Assembly: GCA_964431735.1 (NCBI GenBank)
Contig: CAYSLJ010000098.1
Coordinates: 1 to 28,628 of the forward strand
Length of the DNA: 28,628 nt
Reading direction: 5' to 3'
Source of the DNA: CALARM01 sp964431735
GTDB lineage: Bacteria; Vulcanimicrobiota; SpSt-956; JAKJGF01
Below are positions 8,048 through 17,200 of this stretch, piece by piece (position 1 is the first letter of the stretch; the number at the start of each line of letters is the position of its first letter). Under the pieces are notes generated by a model. That model saw only the letters and a list, made by a program, of their open reading frames with translations. It had not been told where the DNA came from and did not search any database. Position numbers and translations under genes: made by a program.

Positions 8048-9670
8048 ATGAATTCAATCCAGACGTTAATACAAAACCTATCGGACCCCATTAAGGATAA
8101 ATTAAAAAATTTATCCTCCCCTGTTACAGCTTTATTAGAAATTTATCCAGCATGTGACGAAAATGATTTTTCTGTAATTAAAGATATATTTATATCGGCA
8201 GGGAGAGAAGAAGAGCAAAGAGTAACGATTACAGATAAAATAATGACCTGTTTGAACAGTACAAAACAGATAATAAGACTTGGCACAATTGAAATAATAT
8301 ACGAACTTAATAAAGATTTTATTACATCGTTAAAAAAGCCGGGAAATCTGGCCTTAAGCATGATAGACTGTCTTTCCGTTTCCATGAGAGAAGATCCTGA
8401 TATAGATCTCAGCAAAGGTTACAAATTACTTACACTTCTGGGAAATAACTGGCCTGATGAAGTATTCCCCTTGCTCTGTAAAGCCTTAAAAGATAACTCT
8501 CATCCATGCCGGACAGGGTTTATGCGCATTTTTGGAAATATTAATTTTGAAACTCATTTCTGGCTGGAAAGGCTTACGCCATATATAATAGATTTTCTTG
8601 CCTCCGATGAAGAGGAACTTATCATATCGGTTACAGAGGTTATAAAAAAACAGTTTCCCCATTTTCCGGGTCTTCTGGCAAGGTTTATTTTACCTGTTCT
8701 CAATCTGCTCTCCACAGGAAAGGATAAAATCCAGGAAGCAACAGGGGAAGCTATACTTGAAATATCACAGACTCACAGTGAATTTCTTACGGATTTTGTA
8801 ACTAATTTAATTGATTATATAAAATTGGACGGAAAATCACAGAAAGCCGTAATATTAACAGGTAATGCTATTGGTAATTTAGGCAGCAACAGAGGGGAAA
8901 TAAATGATATTATAAAAAAAGTAATAACAAAAGGGGGAACGATAGAACAGATTACAAACAGGAATGTTGAGATAGCCAGGAAAATAATGGAACAGGCTAT
9001 GATAACACAGGAAAAATTTACTATAAAAGAATTCATCTGGTTATTCGGAGATGATATATTCAAAGAGATTCCTGCAAAACTGGTATTAAATCTCTATGGA
9101 GAAAAAGGCAGTTTTCTGGGAATATATCATGAAAAAAACTGGCTTACAGTAGAGAGAAAGCTGAGATTTGCCCATACAAATCAGCTTTTTACCGTGGCCC
9201 ACCCTCTGGATATATTTTTTGCAAATCAAATCATAATGTGGCAAAAAATTATAATGGAACATAATATCAGACAACCTTTTCAGCAGATATTCAGAAGCCT
9301 CTACTCACTCCATATGGATGAGATAACAGAGATCGAATCATGGCGTTATTCAAGGCAAAAACTGCTGCCTCAAAAGGCCAGAGAAAGTTTTATCAAAGAA
9401 GGGTTTAACCTGGTAGATAACTATGCATCGTATAACTGGAAAGATAACCATGTACAGCTCAGGTTCATATGGGATAAAGAATACAGCGCAGACAAAGGGC
9501 TTTCCATTACCGGGCCCATACAATTCTATAAAATCCTCGATTTGAAATCAAATATTATAGATAGTAAAAAAATCCCCCTCTGGCAGGTAGAGCCGAAGAT
9601 TTTCAGTGAAACTGTAAGGAAACTGGAATATGTTATATCCAGGAGTATTTTCAGAAAATCTCTTTATTAG
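8048..9670 (+). CDS. HEAT-repeat-like protein of unknown function
   Basis: A 540-residue protein with no recognised catalytic motif. About the first 330 residues are paired amphipathic helices with a HEAT/ARM-like rhythm (for example VFPLLCKALKDNSHPCRTGFM and IIDFLASDEEELIISVTEVI), suggesting a protein-binding solenoid. The last 200 residues are a different, aromatic-rich domain I do not recognise. The frame extends upstream to 7997, but those 17 residues are encoded by the heptamer array, so the ATG at 8048 is preferred. No good ribosome binding site is visible before it. It converges on the transglutaminase-like gene with a 34-bp gap. Confidence 0.75.
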   Translation: MNSIQTLIQNLSDPIKDKLKNLSSPVTALLEIYPACDENDFSVIKDIFISAGREEEQRVTITDKIMTCLNSTKQIIRLGTIEIIYELNKDFITSLKKPGNLALSMIDCLSVSMREDPDIDLSKGYKLLTLLGNNWPDEVFPLLCKALKDNSHPCRTGFMRIFGNINFETHFWLERLTPYIIDFLASDEEELIISVTEVIKKQFPHFPGLLARFILPVLNLLSTGKDKIQEATGEAILEISQTHSEFLTDFVTNLIDYIKLDGKSQKAVILTGNAIGNLGSNRGEINDIIKKVITKGGTIEQITNRNVEIARKIMEQAMITQEKFTIKEFIWLFGDDIFKEIPAKLVLNLYGEKGSFLGIYHEKNWLTVERKLRFAHTNQLFTVAHPLDIFFANQIIMWQKIIMEHNIRQPFQQIFRSLYSLHMDEITEIESWRYSRQKLLPQKARESFIKEGFNLVDNYASYNWKDNHVQLRFIWDKEYSADKGLSITGPIQFYKILDLKSNIIDSKKIPLWQVEPKIFSETVRKLEYVISRSIFRKSLY

Positions 9671-9704
9671 AGTGGAGAGAAATAACCCCGTCTATATTTA
9701 ACAA

Positions 9705-10736
9705 TTAAATCTCCGGCCCCTCTCCTTTTACCGGTATGGGAGTAATACCGTCCGCCCTTTCGGCAGCAATATCTATCAGAACATAATCAGTATCTTTCTT
9801 TAATTTCTTTAATGCCCTGAAACCCTCTTTCCCTTCTGTTAAAGCTTCGTCAAAGGTCGAATCTGCCAGCATAGTCGTTTCTATATAATAAACATCTTCA
9901 CTTTCAGATGCATTTCTTACACCTAAAAATGCATGATCTTCTGTAATGACAATTATCGGTTCCATTTCCAGATTTTCAAGGATTGAAGCCAGTAAAACAG
10001 TGCTATCGACACAATTGGCAGATTTTTCCTTAATAGTTTCTCGCGGCAATCTGACTCTCTGGGCAGTGCCTGTAGTTGCAAAGGAAACAGAACTGGACAC
10101 ATAGGATATGCCTGTTTCCTGCAATGTATCCCACAGAGCTGTTAATTCTTCAAGGAGTTCTTTTTCAGTCTCTCTCTGATAACCGCATAGAGTTCTATCG
10201 GACATTTTCTCTTTTGCTCTGGCTAAAATCTTCCCTATTACAGGATCTCTCGGAGTAACCCAGGACGCTATTAAAAAAGAGGTATCATATCCGGTATCCA
10301 CGCCCCAGATCATATCATCTGTAGCGAGTATATTAATTTCTTTGCTTTCCTGAAATAATGTTTCATTACCTTTTAATACCTTAAAATCTACTGATGAACG
10401 TCTCTGCTCGGTAAGTTCCAGAATCTTATCATTGAAAACAGGAAAGAGGGAAATAACTTTAGTTTCACCAGGTTTTAATGTGACAGTCTGTGCTGCAGGA
10501 CTGCTGAAATCAATAACCTGACTTACCACATTAACGGTCTGTTCTTCATTACTTTTATTTTGGATCTCACAATCAAATATACCTTTATCCTCAAATATCC
10601 TGGTTCCAAGAACACAATATACAGGTGCTATTTCATCAGGACAATCAATGTTCACAACCCTGACCTCTTCAACAGGTGAACATCTACAGAAAAGAAAAAT
10701 TATCATCATGCAGACAACATAATGCATCTTATTCAT
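9705..10736 (-). CDS. Exported transglutaminase-like domain protein (probable lipoprotein)
   Basis: A 343-residue protein. The N-terminus has a hydrophobic stretch (VVCMMIIFLF) ending in CRCSP, so it is exported and possibly a lipoprotein, although the lipobox is not canonical. A beta-rich region follows, then a transglutaminase-like core near residues 230-290: NCVDSTVLLASIL with candidate nucleophile C242, DHAFLGV with H268, and IETTML with E286 as possible third residue. Such domains act as proteases, peptidases or cross-linkers. The ATG at 10736 follows AGGAGG by eight bases and is preferred over the upstream in-frame codon at 10778, which lies in repeat sequence. It is the third gene of a minus-strand set. 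Confidence 0.8.
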   Translation of the reverse strand: MNKMHYVVCMMIIFLFCRCSPVEEVRVVNIDCPDEIAPVYCVLGTRIFEDKGIFDCEIQNKSNEEQTVNVVSQVIDFSSPAAQTVTLKPGETKVISLFPVFNDKILELTEQRRSSVDFKVLKGNETLFQESKEINILATDDMIWGVDTGYDTSFLIASWVTPRDPVIGKILARAKEKMSDRTLCGYQRETEKELLEELTALWDTLQETGISYVSSSVSFATTGTAQRVRLPRETIKEKSANCVDSTVLLASILENLEMEPIIVITEDHAFLGVRNASESEDVYYIETTMLADSTFDEALTEGKEGFRALKKLKKDTDYVLIDIAAERADGITPIPVKGEGPEI

Positions 10737-10754
10737 TTCATTGACCTCCTTTTT

Positions 10755-10780
10755 CAGTGACCGGTGACCACTGCTCACTG
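10755..10780. repeat. Degenerate heptamer array between two minus-strand genes
   Basis: Plus-strand units CAGTGAC, CGGTGAC, CACTGCT and CACTG keep a 7-bp period and are partly palindromic around GTGACCGGTGAC. The array abuts the stop codon of the FlhA-like gene at 10782 and sits just upstream of the ribosome binding site of the transglutaminase-like gene. Confidence 0.55.
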
Positions 10781-10781
10781 T

Positions 10782-12476
10782 TTAAAATCCAATAGAATCA
10801 ATCTCATTTAAAAGACCTGTAATTATAGAAGAATGACATTCTTTCAGTAAATTTTCTTCCAGTGCTATCATTCCTACAGGTTTAAGAGTGACTCCCGGAG
10901 CTATTTCATTATAAGACAACACTGTTACGGAAGGAAATCTTTCTTCGATAAACCTCCTGAAATAAAGCCTTATTGCAGGTGAACATACTATTACAGATTT
11001 TAAGCCTTTATTTTTTAACAGTTCATCCTGTTCCCTGACAGAAGCAAACAATTTCTCTTTAATATGTTCCTTTATCACTATATTATTCCCTTTATTGTTT
11101 CTTCTGATACTGGCCAGTAAAAAACTCTCCACTGCAGGATCAATCAGCGATGCATAGAGATATCCCTCAAAGGTTTTATATTCATTACATAAGGATATTT
11201 TAACTGCCTGACGGACATATTCTGACAGAACATCAGTGTTACGGCTGACAGCGGCATATTCTATAACGGTTTCACAGATTGTCAGCAAGTCTCTTATTGA
11301 TACATGTTCATATAACAGGTTTTTAAGGATTTTATTGAATTCTACGATAGAAATAACTTTATCCAGTTCTCTTCTTACAACAGGATATTCTTTCAGTAAA
11401 CGGCCGAGCAGGTCTTCTGTTTCCTGAATGCCTAAAAATTTAAATGAGTATTTCCGTAATACCTCCGTCAGCAATGCAGCAATAACACTTACAGGGTCAA
11501 AGATCATACACCCTCCCCTTTCTGCTTCCGAACGCTGATCCGAAGTAATCCAGGCACCTGGCATATTATAGGTAGGGTCAAGAACCTTTTTCCCTCTGAG
11601 TTTCTGAATATGTGTTTCCGGCCCTATGGCAAGAAACCGTTTAAAATAAATTTCACAGTCAGCTACAGGTATATCCTTTATGCTCAGAAGTAGTTCATTG
11701 TTCTTAAGCCCAAAATTATCTTTTACCCTCACAGGAGGAACTATTACGCCCGTATCCATTACTATATGCTTTCTTATGGAAGCTATTCTGTCCAGAAACA
11801 GCTTTTTCGTTTTATGCCCCATAAGAGAAATCAATTCCTTTCCAAGCTCAAGGGTAACGGGAGGGATATACATTTCTTTACAGGTATCTTCAGGATGTAT
11901 ATCTTCCTGTAAAAAAGAAGCTAAACCGTTTCTAAAAAATCTTCTGAAAGAGAGAGGTTTAAGGAGAAGATTTAAGACGGAAGTAAAGGTACAGCCCAGA
12001 AAATAAATTACTGAAAGTAATATGCTGCCATCAGGGAGAATAAAGAACATAATTTTCTGAAAGTCCAGTGTAAATGAAACTGAAAAAGAATCTGTAACGG
12101 AAAATGGAACAAGAAATGTAAACTGTCTGTAATAAGGAGAGATACATGTTACGGAAAAATCCCTTTTTCTTTCTATTACAGTAATCTGCCACGTTGATTC
12201 CAGGAAAATAAACATATCCCCCTGTTTATTTATTTGAATACAATTCTGGCCAAAGGTACGGGTTATTCCCTGACCTGTATTTATTTCAGTAACTTTCTTA
12301 TTAGAGGAAATACGTTTATCGTCTGTACGGGACAGACATGTAATAATCTCATCAACTTCTTTAAAGAATAAACCTTTTTGTTTATTAAAAATTAATTCTT
12401 CTGCCTGTAAATTTATATGTTTTTTATTGTTCATAAATTGTAATAGCCATGAGCTTTCAGATCTCCTGATATTCAC
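10782..12476 (-). CDS. Protein with FlhA-type (FHIPEP) cytoplasmic domain, no export-gate membrane domain
   Basis: A 564-residue protein. From about residue 206 to the end it aligns by eye with the cytoplasmic domain of FlhA/SctV, the type III export-gate protein. The anchors are LELGKELISL, then DRIASIRKHIVMDTGVIVPP with VRVKDNFGLK, the DPVSVIAALLTEVLRKY segment, and LKNLLYEHVSIRDLLTICE followed by SEYVRQAVK. The N-terminal 200 residues are not the eight-helix FlhA channel: they are beta-rich with one hydrophobic region near 141-172, and the FHIPEP signature loop is missing. No flagellar or type III genes are nearby. The start is GTG at 12476; an in-frame ATG at 12434 is an alternative. The role is unknown. 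Confidence 0.82.
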   Translation of the reverse strand: MNIRRSESSWLLQFMNNKKHINLQAEELIFNKQKGLFFKEVDEIITCLSRTDDKRISSNKKVTEINTGQGITRTFGQNCIQINKQGDMFIFLESTWQITVIERKRDFSVTCISPYYRQFTFLVPFSVTDSFSVSFTLDFQKIMFFILPDGSILLSVIYFLGCTFTSVLNLLLKPLSFRRFFRNGLASFLQEDIHPEDTCKEMYIPPVTLELGKELISLMGHKTKKLFLDRIASIRKHIVMDTGVIVPPVRVKDNFGLKNNELLLSIKDIPVADCEIYFKRFLAIGPETHIQKLRGKKVLDPTYNMPGAWITSDQRSEAERGGCMIFDPVSVIAALLTEVLRKYSFKFLGIQETEDLLGRLLKEYPVVRRELDKVISIVEFNKILKNLLYEHVSIRDLLTICETVIEYAAVSRNTDVLSEYVRQAVKISLCNEYKTFEGYLYASLIDPAVESFLLASIRRNNKGNNIVIKEHIKEKLFASVREQDELLKNKGLKSVIVCSPAIRLYFRRFIEERFPSVTVLSYNEIAPGVTLKPVGMIALEENLLKECHSSIITGLLNEIDSIGF

Positions 12477-12477
12477 C

Positions 12478-12542
12478 TTACTGACCTGAGCATAAGCATT
12501 TAACTTAACGCATTCCCTTACGATTTATACTTACCTCAGTAA
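12478..12542. repeat. TTACTGA-ended inverted-repeat element, short copy (65 bp)
   Basis: Begins TTACTGACCTGAGCATAAGC and ends in TTATACTTACCTCAGTAA; the ends are imperfect inverted repeats. The first 25 or so bases recur identically at 13403. The centre holds AACGC and TTACG remnants like single heptamer units. It lies directly upstream of the GTG start of the FlhA-like gene, and its edge contributes to that gene's leader. Confidence 0.75.
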
Positions 12543-12575
12543 TGACAGGCTCCATTGCCTGTAATTATTATAATA

Positions 12576-13316
12576 TCATCCAACAAGCTGTTCATAATTT
12601 ATGAGTTTAATATGAAGTTCATCGACCAGTTTTAGTATTTCAGGTGCTGTCAAAACTGATAACTCCTTCTCTCTTGTATTATTATATGACGAAATTCCTT
12701 CAAGGGAAGCACTATTATACCCCGGATGACACATTATCTCACTCACACCGTCTTTTAAATTTTTCAGAATATATTCCAATGTACATACGGTGGCCTGGTC
12801 ACCATAAAAATTTTCATAAAAGTAATCAGGAGTTTTAATATTCAGCGCAGATGTTTCATCTTTATGAAGTCCTGCCCGTGATCTCATGGGAAGATTTTTT
12901 TCACGGGCAAAATCAAAAAATATTTTTTTTAATTCAGGTTTTGTATGAACATGATGGTGAGAATCAAAATGAGACGGCTTTATACCGGAGTCAATAAATC
13001 TATTATATTGAGCATTTATCTCTTTTACAACCTGGGATATGTGTTCCGGTTCTATCTCAAATCTCCTGTTAAATCTTCCTTCTTTATTTACAAGACCAGG
13101 CACATCATCACATAAAGGTTCTCCGAAGGTAAGATTGAAGTGTATCCCTGCAGATATGGAAGAATTTAACAGTAAATCCAGGGTTTTATCAAAGCCAGGT
13201 ATATTGACCATAACAGTAGTACTGGTAACAATCCCTTTACATGAAGCTTCTATAATGCCGTGTGACACATCTTCTGTCAGATTATAATCATCGGCGTTAA
13301 CTATGAGATATTTCAT
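12576..13316 (-). CDS. YdjC/ChbG/HpnK-family carbohydrate deacetylase
   Basis: A 246-residue protein spanning the whole YdjC-like (ChbG/HpnK) fold. Motifs visible are NADDYN near the N-terminus (D9, D10), GIHFNLT (58-64) and HFDSHHHVH (116-124), which supply the Asp and His residues that bind the divalent metal in this family. Known members remove acetyl groups from chitooligosaccharides (ChbG) or from hopanoid glucosamine (HpnK); the substrate here is unknown. There is no signal peptide. The ATG at 13316 has GGAGGG five bases upstream. It heads the minus-strand set with the FlhA-like and transglutaminase-like genes, 100 bp upstream of the former. Confidence 0.9.
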   Translation of the reverse strand: MKYLIVNADDYNLTEDVSHGIIEASCKGIVTSTTVMVNIPGFDKTLDLLLNSSISAGIHFNLTFGEPLCDDVPGLVNKEGRFNRRFEIEPEHISQVVKEINAQYNRFIDSGIKPSHFDSHHHVHTKPELKKIFFDFAREKNLPMRSRAGLHKDETSALNIKTPDYFYENFYGDQATVCTLEYILKNLKDGVSEIMCHPGYNSASLEGISSYNNTREKELSVLTAPEILKLVDELHIKLINYEQLVG

Positions 13317-13338
13317 TGGTTCCCTCCACTCATAAAAT

Positions 13339-13395
13339 CGTAACGCGTGACGCGTGACGCGTGACGCGTATGAAACAATCCATTATGCATCACGA
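13339..13395. repeat. Heptamer array with inverted partner upstream of deacetylase gene
   Basis: Units CGTAACG, CGTGACG, CGTGACG and CGTGACG (13339-13366) are followed, after a short spacer, by inverted units ATTATGC and ATCACGA (13382-13395). The ends ATCGT and ACGAT are complementary. It lies about 20 bp upstream of the deacetylase ATG, within the 371-bp intergenic stretch 13317-13687, which is mostly repeats. Confidence 0.85.
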
Positions 13396-13402
13396 TATAA
13401 AA

Positions 13403-13508
13403 TTACTGACCTGAGCATAAGCATTTAATAAACGTGTTCCTTCCCGTCACGCGTCACGCGTTACGCGTCACGAGAGCATATATTTATTATTTATGCTTAA
13501 CTCAGTAA
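13403..13508. repeat. TTACTGA-ended inverted-repeat element, long copy (106 bp) carrying heptamers
   Basis: Begins TTACTGACCTGAGCATAAGC, as in the copy at 12478, and ends TTATGCTTAACTCAGTAA. The centre contains GTCACGC, GTCACGC, GTTACGC and GTCACGA at 13446-13473. The short copy has only fragments at the matching position, so the heptamer array appears to have expanded, or been inserted, inside this element. Confidence 0.78.
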
Positions 13509-13624
13509 TTTATGCCGGAGCAATACATTTATTTTACCATAGATAGACTCGAAATTCTACTTCAGTGAAAGGAATTTTATATAATACTATAGAACTATAA
13601 AAGAACAATTCATAAATAATCCTC

Positions 13625-13660
13625 GCGTCACGCGTCACGCTCACGCGTCACGCGTCACGA
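13625..13660. repeat. Heptamer array (GCGTCAC units)
   Basis: Five GCGTCAC-type units, the third lacking one base, ending in GA. It ends about 13 bp before the AAGGAGG ribosome binding site of the gene at 13688. A TATAAT-like sequence occurs upstream in GGAATTTTATATAATACT (13571-13588), without a good -35 partner. Confidence 0.85.
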
Positions 13661-13687
13661 AACATCATTTACAAGGAGGTTTTACAA

Positions 13688-14137
13688 ATGGATTGTCCGA
13701 AATGTGGAAGTTCCAATGACGATGAAAACAGATTTTGTACAACCTGTGCATCACCTCTGTATGAATCATCTACTTCTAAAGTACCGGAAAGCAGTGTTAC
13801 ACCGAGCTATGCTCCTACAACATCTGTAACACCTAAAAAATATATACAACCTTCAGGTAGAAAAGAACCGCTCTGGATGGCAGTTGCCAGTGCAGTAATA
13901 CCCGGTTTAGGGCAAATACTGGTAGGACAGATAACCAAAGGAGCCCTTCTACTTACAGGTTCTCTTGTGCTTATATGTGCAAGTTGTGTTACAGGAGGAA
14001 TTTCTGCGCTTCCTCTTCTGCTTTTATGTGTATTTTCTGCTTTTGACGCTTTTAAAATAACTGAGAAATTAAATGGCGGTCAGGAAGTAGGAGAAATGGA
14101 ATTTTTCTTCCAGAACCAGGGAGATAATAAGAAGTAA
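13688..14137 (+). CDS. Zinc-ribbon membrane protein of unknown function
   Basis: A 149-residue protein. The N-terminal zinc ribbon is C3-x2-C6-x10-C17-x2-C20. A Ser/Thr/Pro-rich linker (about 25-58) precedes two hydrophobic segments (about 62-80 and 85-120). The segment SAVIPGLGQILVGQITKGAL resembles the PGLGQ-G-KG pattern seen in many small bacterial membrane proteins of unknown role. The C-terminus is charged. AAGGAGG lies nine bases before the ATG. The gene stands alone and converges on the GH13 gene across a bidirectional terminator. Confidence 0.8.
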   Translation: MDCPKCGSSNDDENRFCTTCASPLYESSTSKVPESSVTPSYAPTTSVTPKKYIQPSGRKEPLWMAVASAVIPGLGQILVGQITKGALLLTGSLVLICASCVTGGISALPLLLLCVFSAFDAFKITEKLNGGQEVGEMEFFFQNQGDNKK

Positions 14138-14169
14138 AGAGTGAGCAGAATTACTACATAACAAATAAT

Positions 14170-14196
14170 AAGAGGTGAGGATTACCCTCACCTCTT
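14170..14196. terminator. Bidirectional rho-independent-type terminator
   Basis: Perfect 11-bp stem AAGAGGTGAGG / CCTCACCTCTT around the 5-nt loop ATTAC, followed by an A/T-rich tract on both sides. It lies between the convergent zinc-ribbon and GH13 genes, 33 bp after the first stop and 26 bp beyond the other. Confidence 0.85.
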
Positions 14197-14221
14197 AAAA
14201 TCTTTTATCTAAAATCTAAAT

Positions 14222-17200
14222 CTAGCCGACCCGTTTAAATATTACTGTTCCGCCCTGAGGCAGTGTAAGTCCGCTGTTTCCATCTATTACGGATCCTCCG
14301 TTACCAGTATTGCCTCCACCGTATATACCTGCGTCACTGTTCATAACTTCCTGCCATTTTCCTGAAGGAAGATTTACTTTATAACCATGACGGGTCTGAT
14401 CACTGAAATTGGAAACCACTACATAATTTTCATTACCGCCTTTTCTTTCATAGGCCATTACTCTGTCACCATTATGTGTGAAAATTCTATTTATCTGGGA
14501 ACCTGACGTAAAAGCTTCACTGTTATTTCTGAGGGCAATCAGATCTTTATACCAGTTGAAATGACCCCTCTTATTGGCAAGAACTTCTGCTTCCGACTTC
14601 TGTTCGGGACTCATTTTCGCATATTTCTGTACAAAATCCCTGTCTTCATTACTCAAACCTTTGAGTAATTCAGGATTTTCTGCTGCACTCTTAATGGATG
14701 CCAGTTTTGCAGGGTTCATATCAAAACTGAGCCACCTGAGATCATTTCCCCAGGTAGAGGTAATACCATGTTTGTAATCGGCATTATCAAGGAATTCTTC
14801 ACCCTGGAAAATCATCGGAGTTCCTGCTCCGGTAAGGGTAAGAGCTGCAGCTGTTCTCGCCATGGCTCTCGGATAGGGTTTTTCCACATCTTTGGTCTCC
14901 TGGCTGTGAGCTGCCAGCCTTGCTGCCCATTGACCGGAATTACCTACTTCATCATGGCTGTGAGCATATATAACTGCATTGGTTGAATCTGCCACACCTA
15001 CATGACAGGTTAAGGCTTCCATAAGTTTATCCATACTGGCAGATCCTTCCAGAGCACCTATGAGATCATCATGGAACCTGTCATTCCATACACCGTCAAA
15101 TCCCATGCCCTGTTTCTCCATTCTCCAGTCTGATTCTCCCTGCCATTCACTCTTATCATAATCTGCTGCGACGAGCCAGTTATTGGTAAAATCTTCTGCT
15201 ATGGTGACAGCACCGGGACTTACACTATCAATAGCTTTATTAAATTTCCTGATTGTCTGCATACCTTCCCATTTTTCACCGGTTGAACCTGAATCATGAA
15301 GCACCTGCATGAAATCAAATCTGATACCGTCATAACCCAGTTCATCAATCTGCTGTACTGCATTATTGGTAAAGAACTGTTTTACTTCATCTGCGCTGTA
15401 TGCAGGTTTTGCACCCCATGGAGACTCACTGGTGTATTTACCAAACCATTTAAAAAAGGAATTTTTATCTCCGTCTATCATATTAAGAGGATTATCTGCA
15501 TCTGCTTTACCTGATACATGATTGTATACGACATCGGCAAAGACATTGAAACCTCTCTTATGGGCTTCATCTACAAATACTTTTATAGCATCTGTACCGT
15601 TAACCCATACAGATTCTTTGTCTTTTGCCTGTTCTGCCGTGACAAGACCTTTCTCTAAAGCCTCGGCTACAGGCATTTCAAACCCGTAGGCTTCTGCGCC
15701 TGCAAAATAATAATCAGGTGTATAACCCCAGTCACGTTTGCCTCCGAATTCATTTGTCGGCATAAGTTCTATTGTATTGGCACCGAGCGTTTCTATATAA
15801 TCCAGATTGGCTATCATATCCTTGAAATTGGAAGGATTGGCATTATCTTTTGAGCCCAAAAAACTTCCTACATGGGCTTCATATATAACAACCTTTTTCG
15901 GATCTTCATTCTTTCTCGGAGCATTGCTGTACTGGAATTTATAACTGGATTCCTTTATAACAGAAAGTCTTTCTGCTCCCGGTCTATCACTTATAACATT
16001 GCTGTAATGATCGTTAAAGGGTGTATTTTTCCTCTCTGTTTCGGTAAGAAAACCTTTTCCGTCTTTATCTCCTACCAGTCTGCCCCCTTCATATACTCTG
16101 AATTCATATTTAAGGCCTTTAAGTTTATCAAAATTATTCACAGTAGATACCCAGGCATCTCCGACCTTTTTCATATCTATTGTGCCGTCTTCTTTTACGC
16201 CGTCTGTCCATTTATAATCTGTCACCTTGCCGTCTGTATCAACACCCCATCTCAAAAGAGTATCTACATCTCTTTTATCACCGGCACTTGCCTCTTCATA
16301 TTTAAGAAGTTTCGGTTCACCAAGTCTGTCTAAAAGTTCTTTTTTAGTAAGCTGTTTACCATGTTCGTCCATAAGAATAAGCTGTACTTTATCAGAATCG
16401 GGTCTATTGTCTACAGTAAAGCGTCCCCACTGAGGGTTATCTGCATAATTAACTCCGCCCTTACCGGAATCATCATACCAACCTGTTTCTATACCAAGTA
16501 CCGGGTCTACGAATATTCTCTCAACACCTCTCTGCTGTCCCTGAAGGAATCTGGAATAAGGATCACTGTAAGTAACATCTGTTTTACCACCTTTTTTAAG
16601 TGATTTTCCTTCATTATCTCTTACTGAATAACAGTATCCCTTTCCTTCCAGTTCTTTCCATCCCGTTTCTTTCTGTAAATTCCAGTTACCTGTTATGGGA
16701 TCTTTCATCATAGGTGTGGAAGTTTCCAGTTTTCCATCTTTATTAAAAATATCTACATAGACTTTATAATCCTGCAGATCGCCTTTACCTACCTCCGGAG
16801 ACCATGTCAGAAAAGATATACCGTCTTCTCCCATCTTATGAACTCCCATAATATGATGTGTTGTAAGGCGATAAACCTGTTTTGTAAAAGGACCGTCTAC
16901 TGCAAATGTTCTGGGACCATTTTCCGTCATAAGCCATTTATCATCAACAGCTTTTTTACCATTTTTGTCATAAATGTCTCCCGTAACACCCCAGGCAAAT
17001 TGTTTTACTTCACTGTTCCTGTCCAGTTCCACACTGGCTGTATAGATACCGTCACCGGCCTTTTTATCACCGTGAGTGCCGTCATCATACATTTGTATTC
17101 CTTTATTCCTGTTCCAGGCGGCATCGAATTTACCGGTCTCAGGATTAAAAGATCCTTTAAGCTGTATATCCTTTATATTTTCATGTCCCCCTGTATCAAA

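Noticed and set aside
3509..9670. Selenoprotein gene with in-frame TGA in this window
   Set aside because: I looked past the TGA stops of selB, the DUF3307 gene, EF-G2 and the radical SAM gene and saw no continuing homologous frame. None of the products has the truncated look of a selenoprotein.
10782..12476. Genuine flagellar flhA
   Set aside because: The membrane channel and FHIPEP loop are absent and there are no flagellar neighbours.
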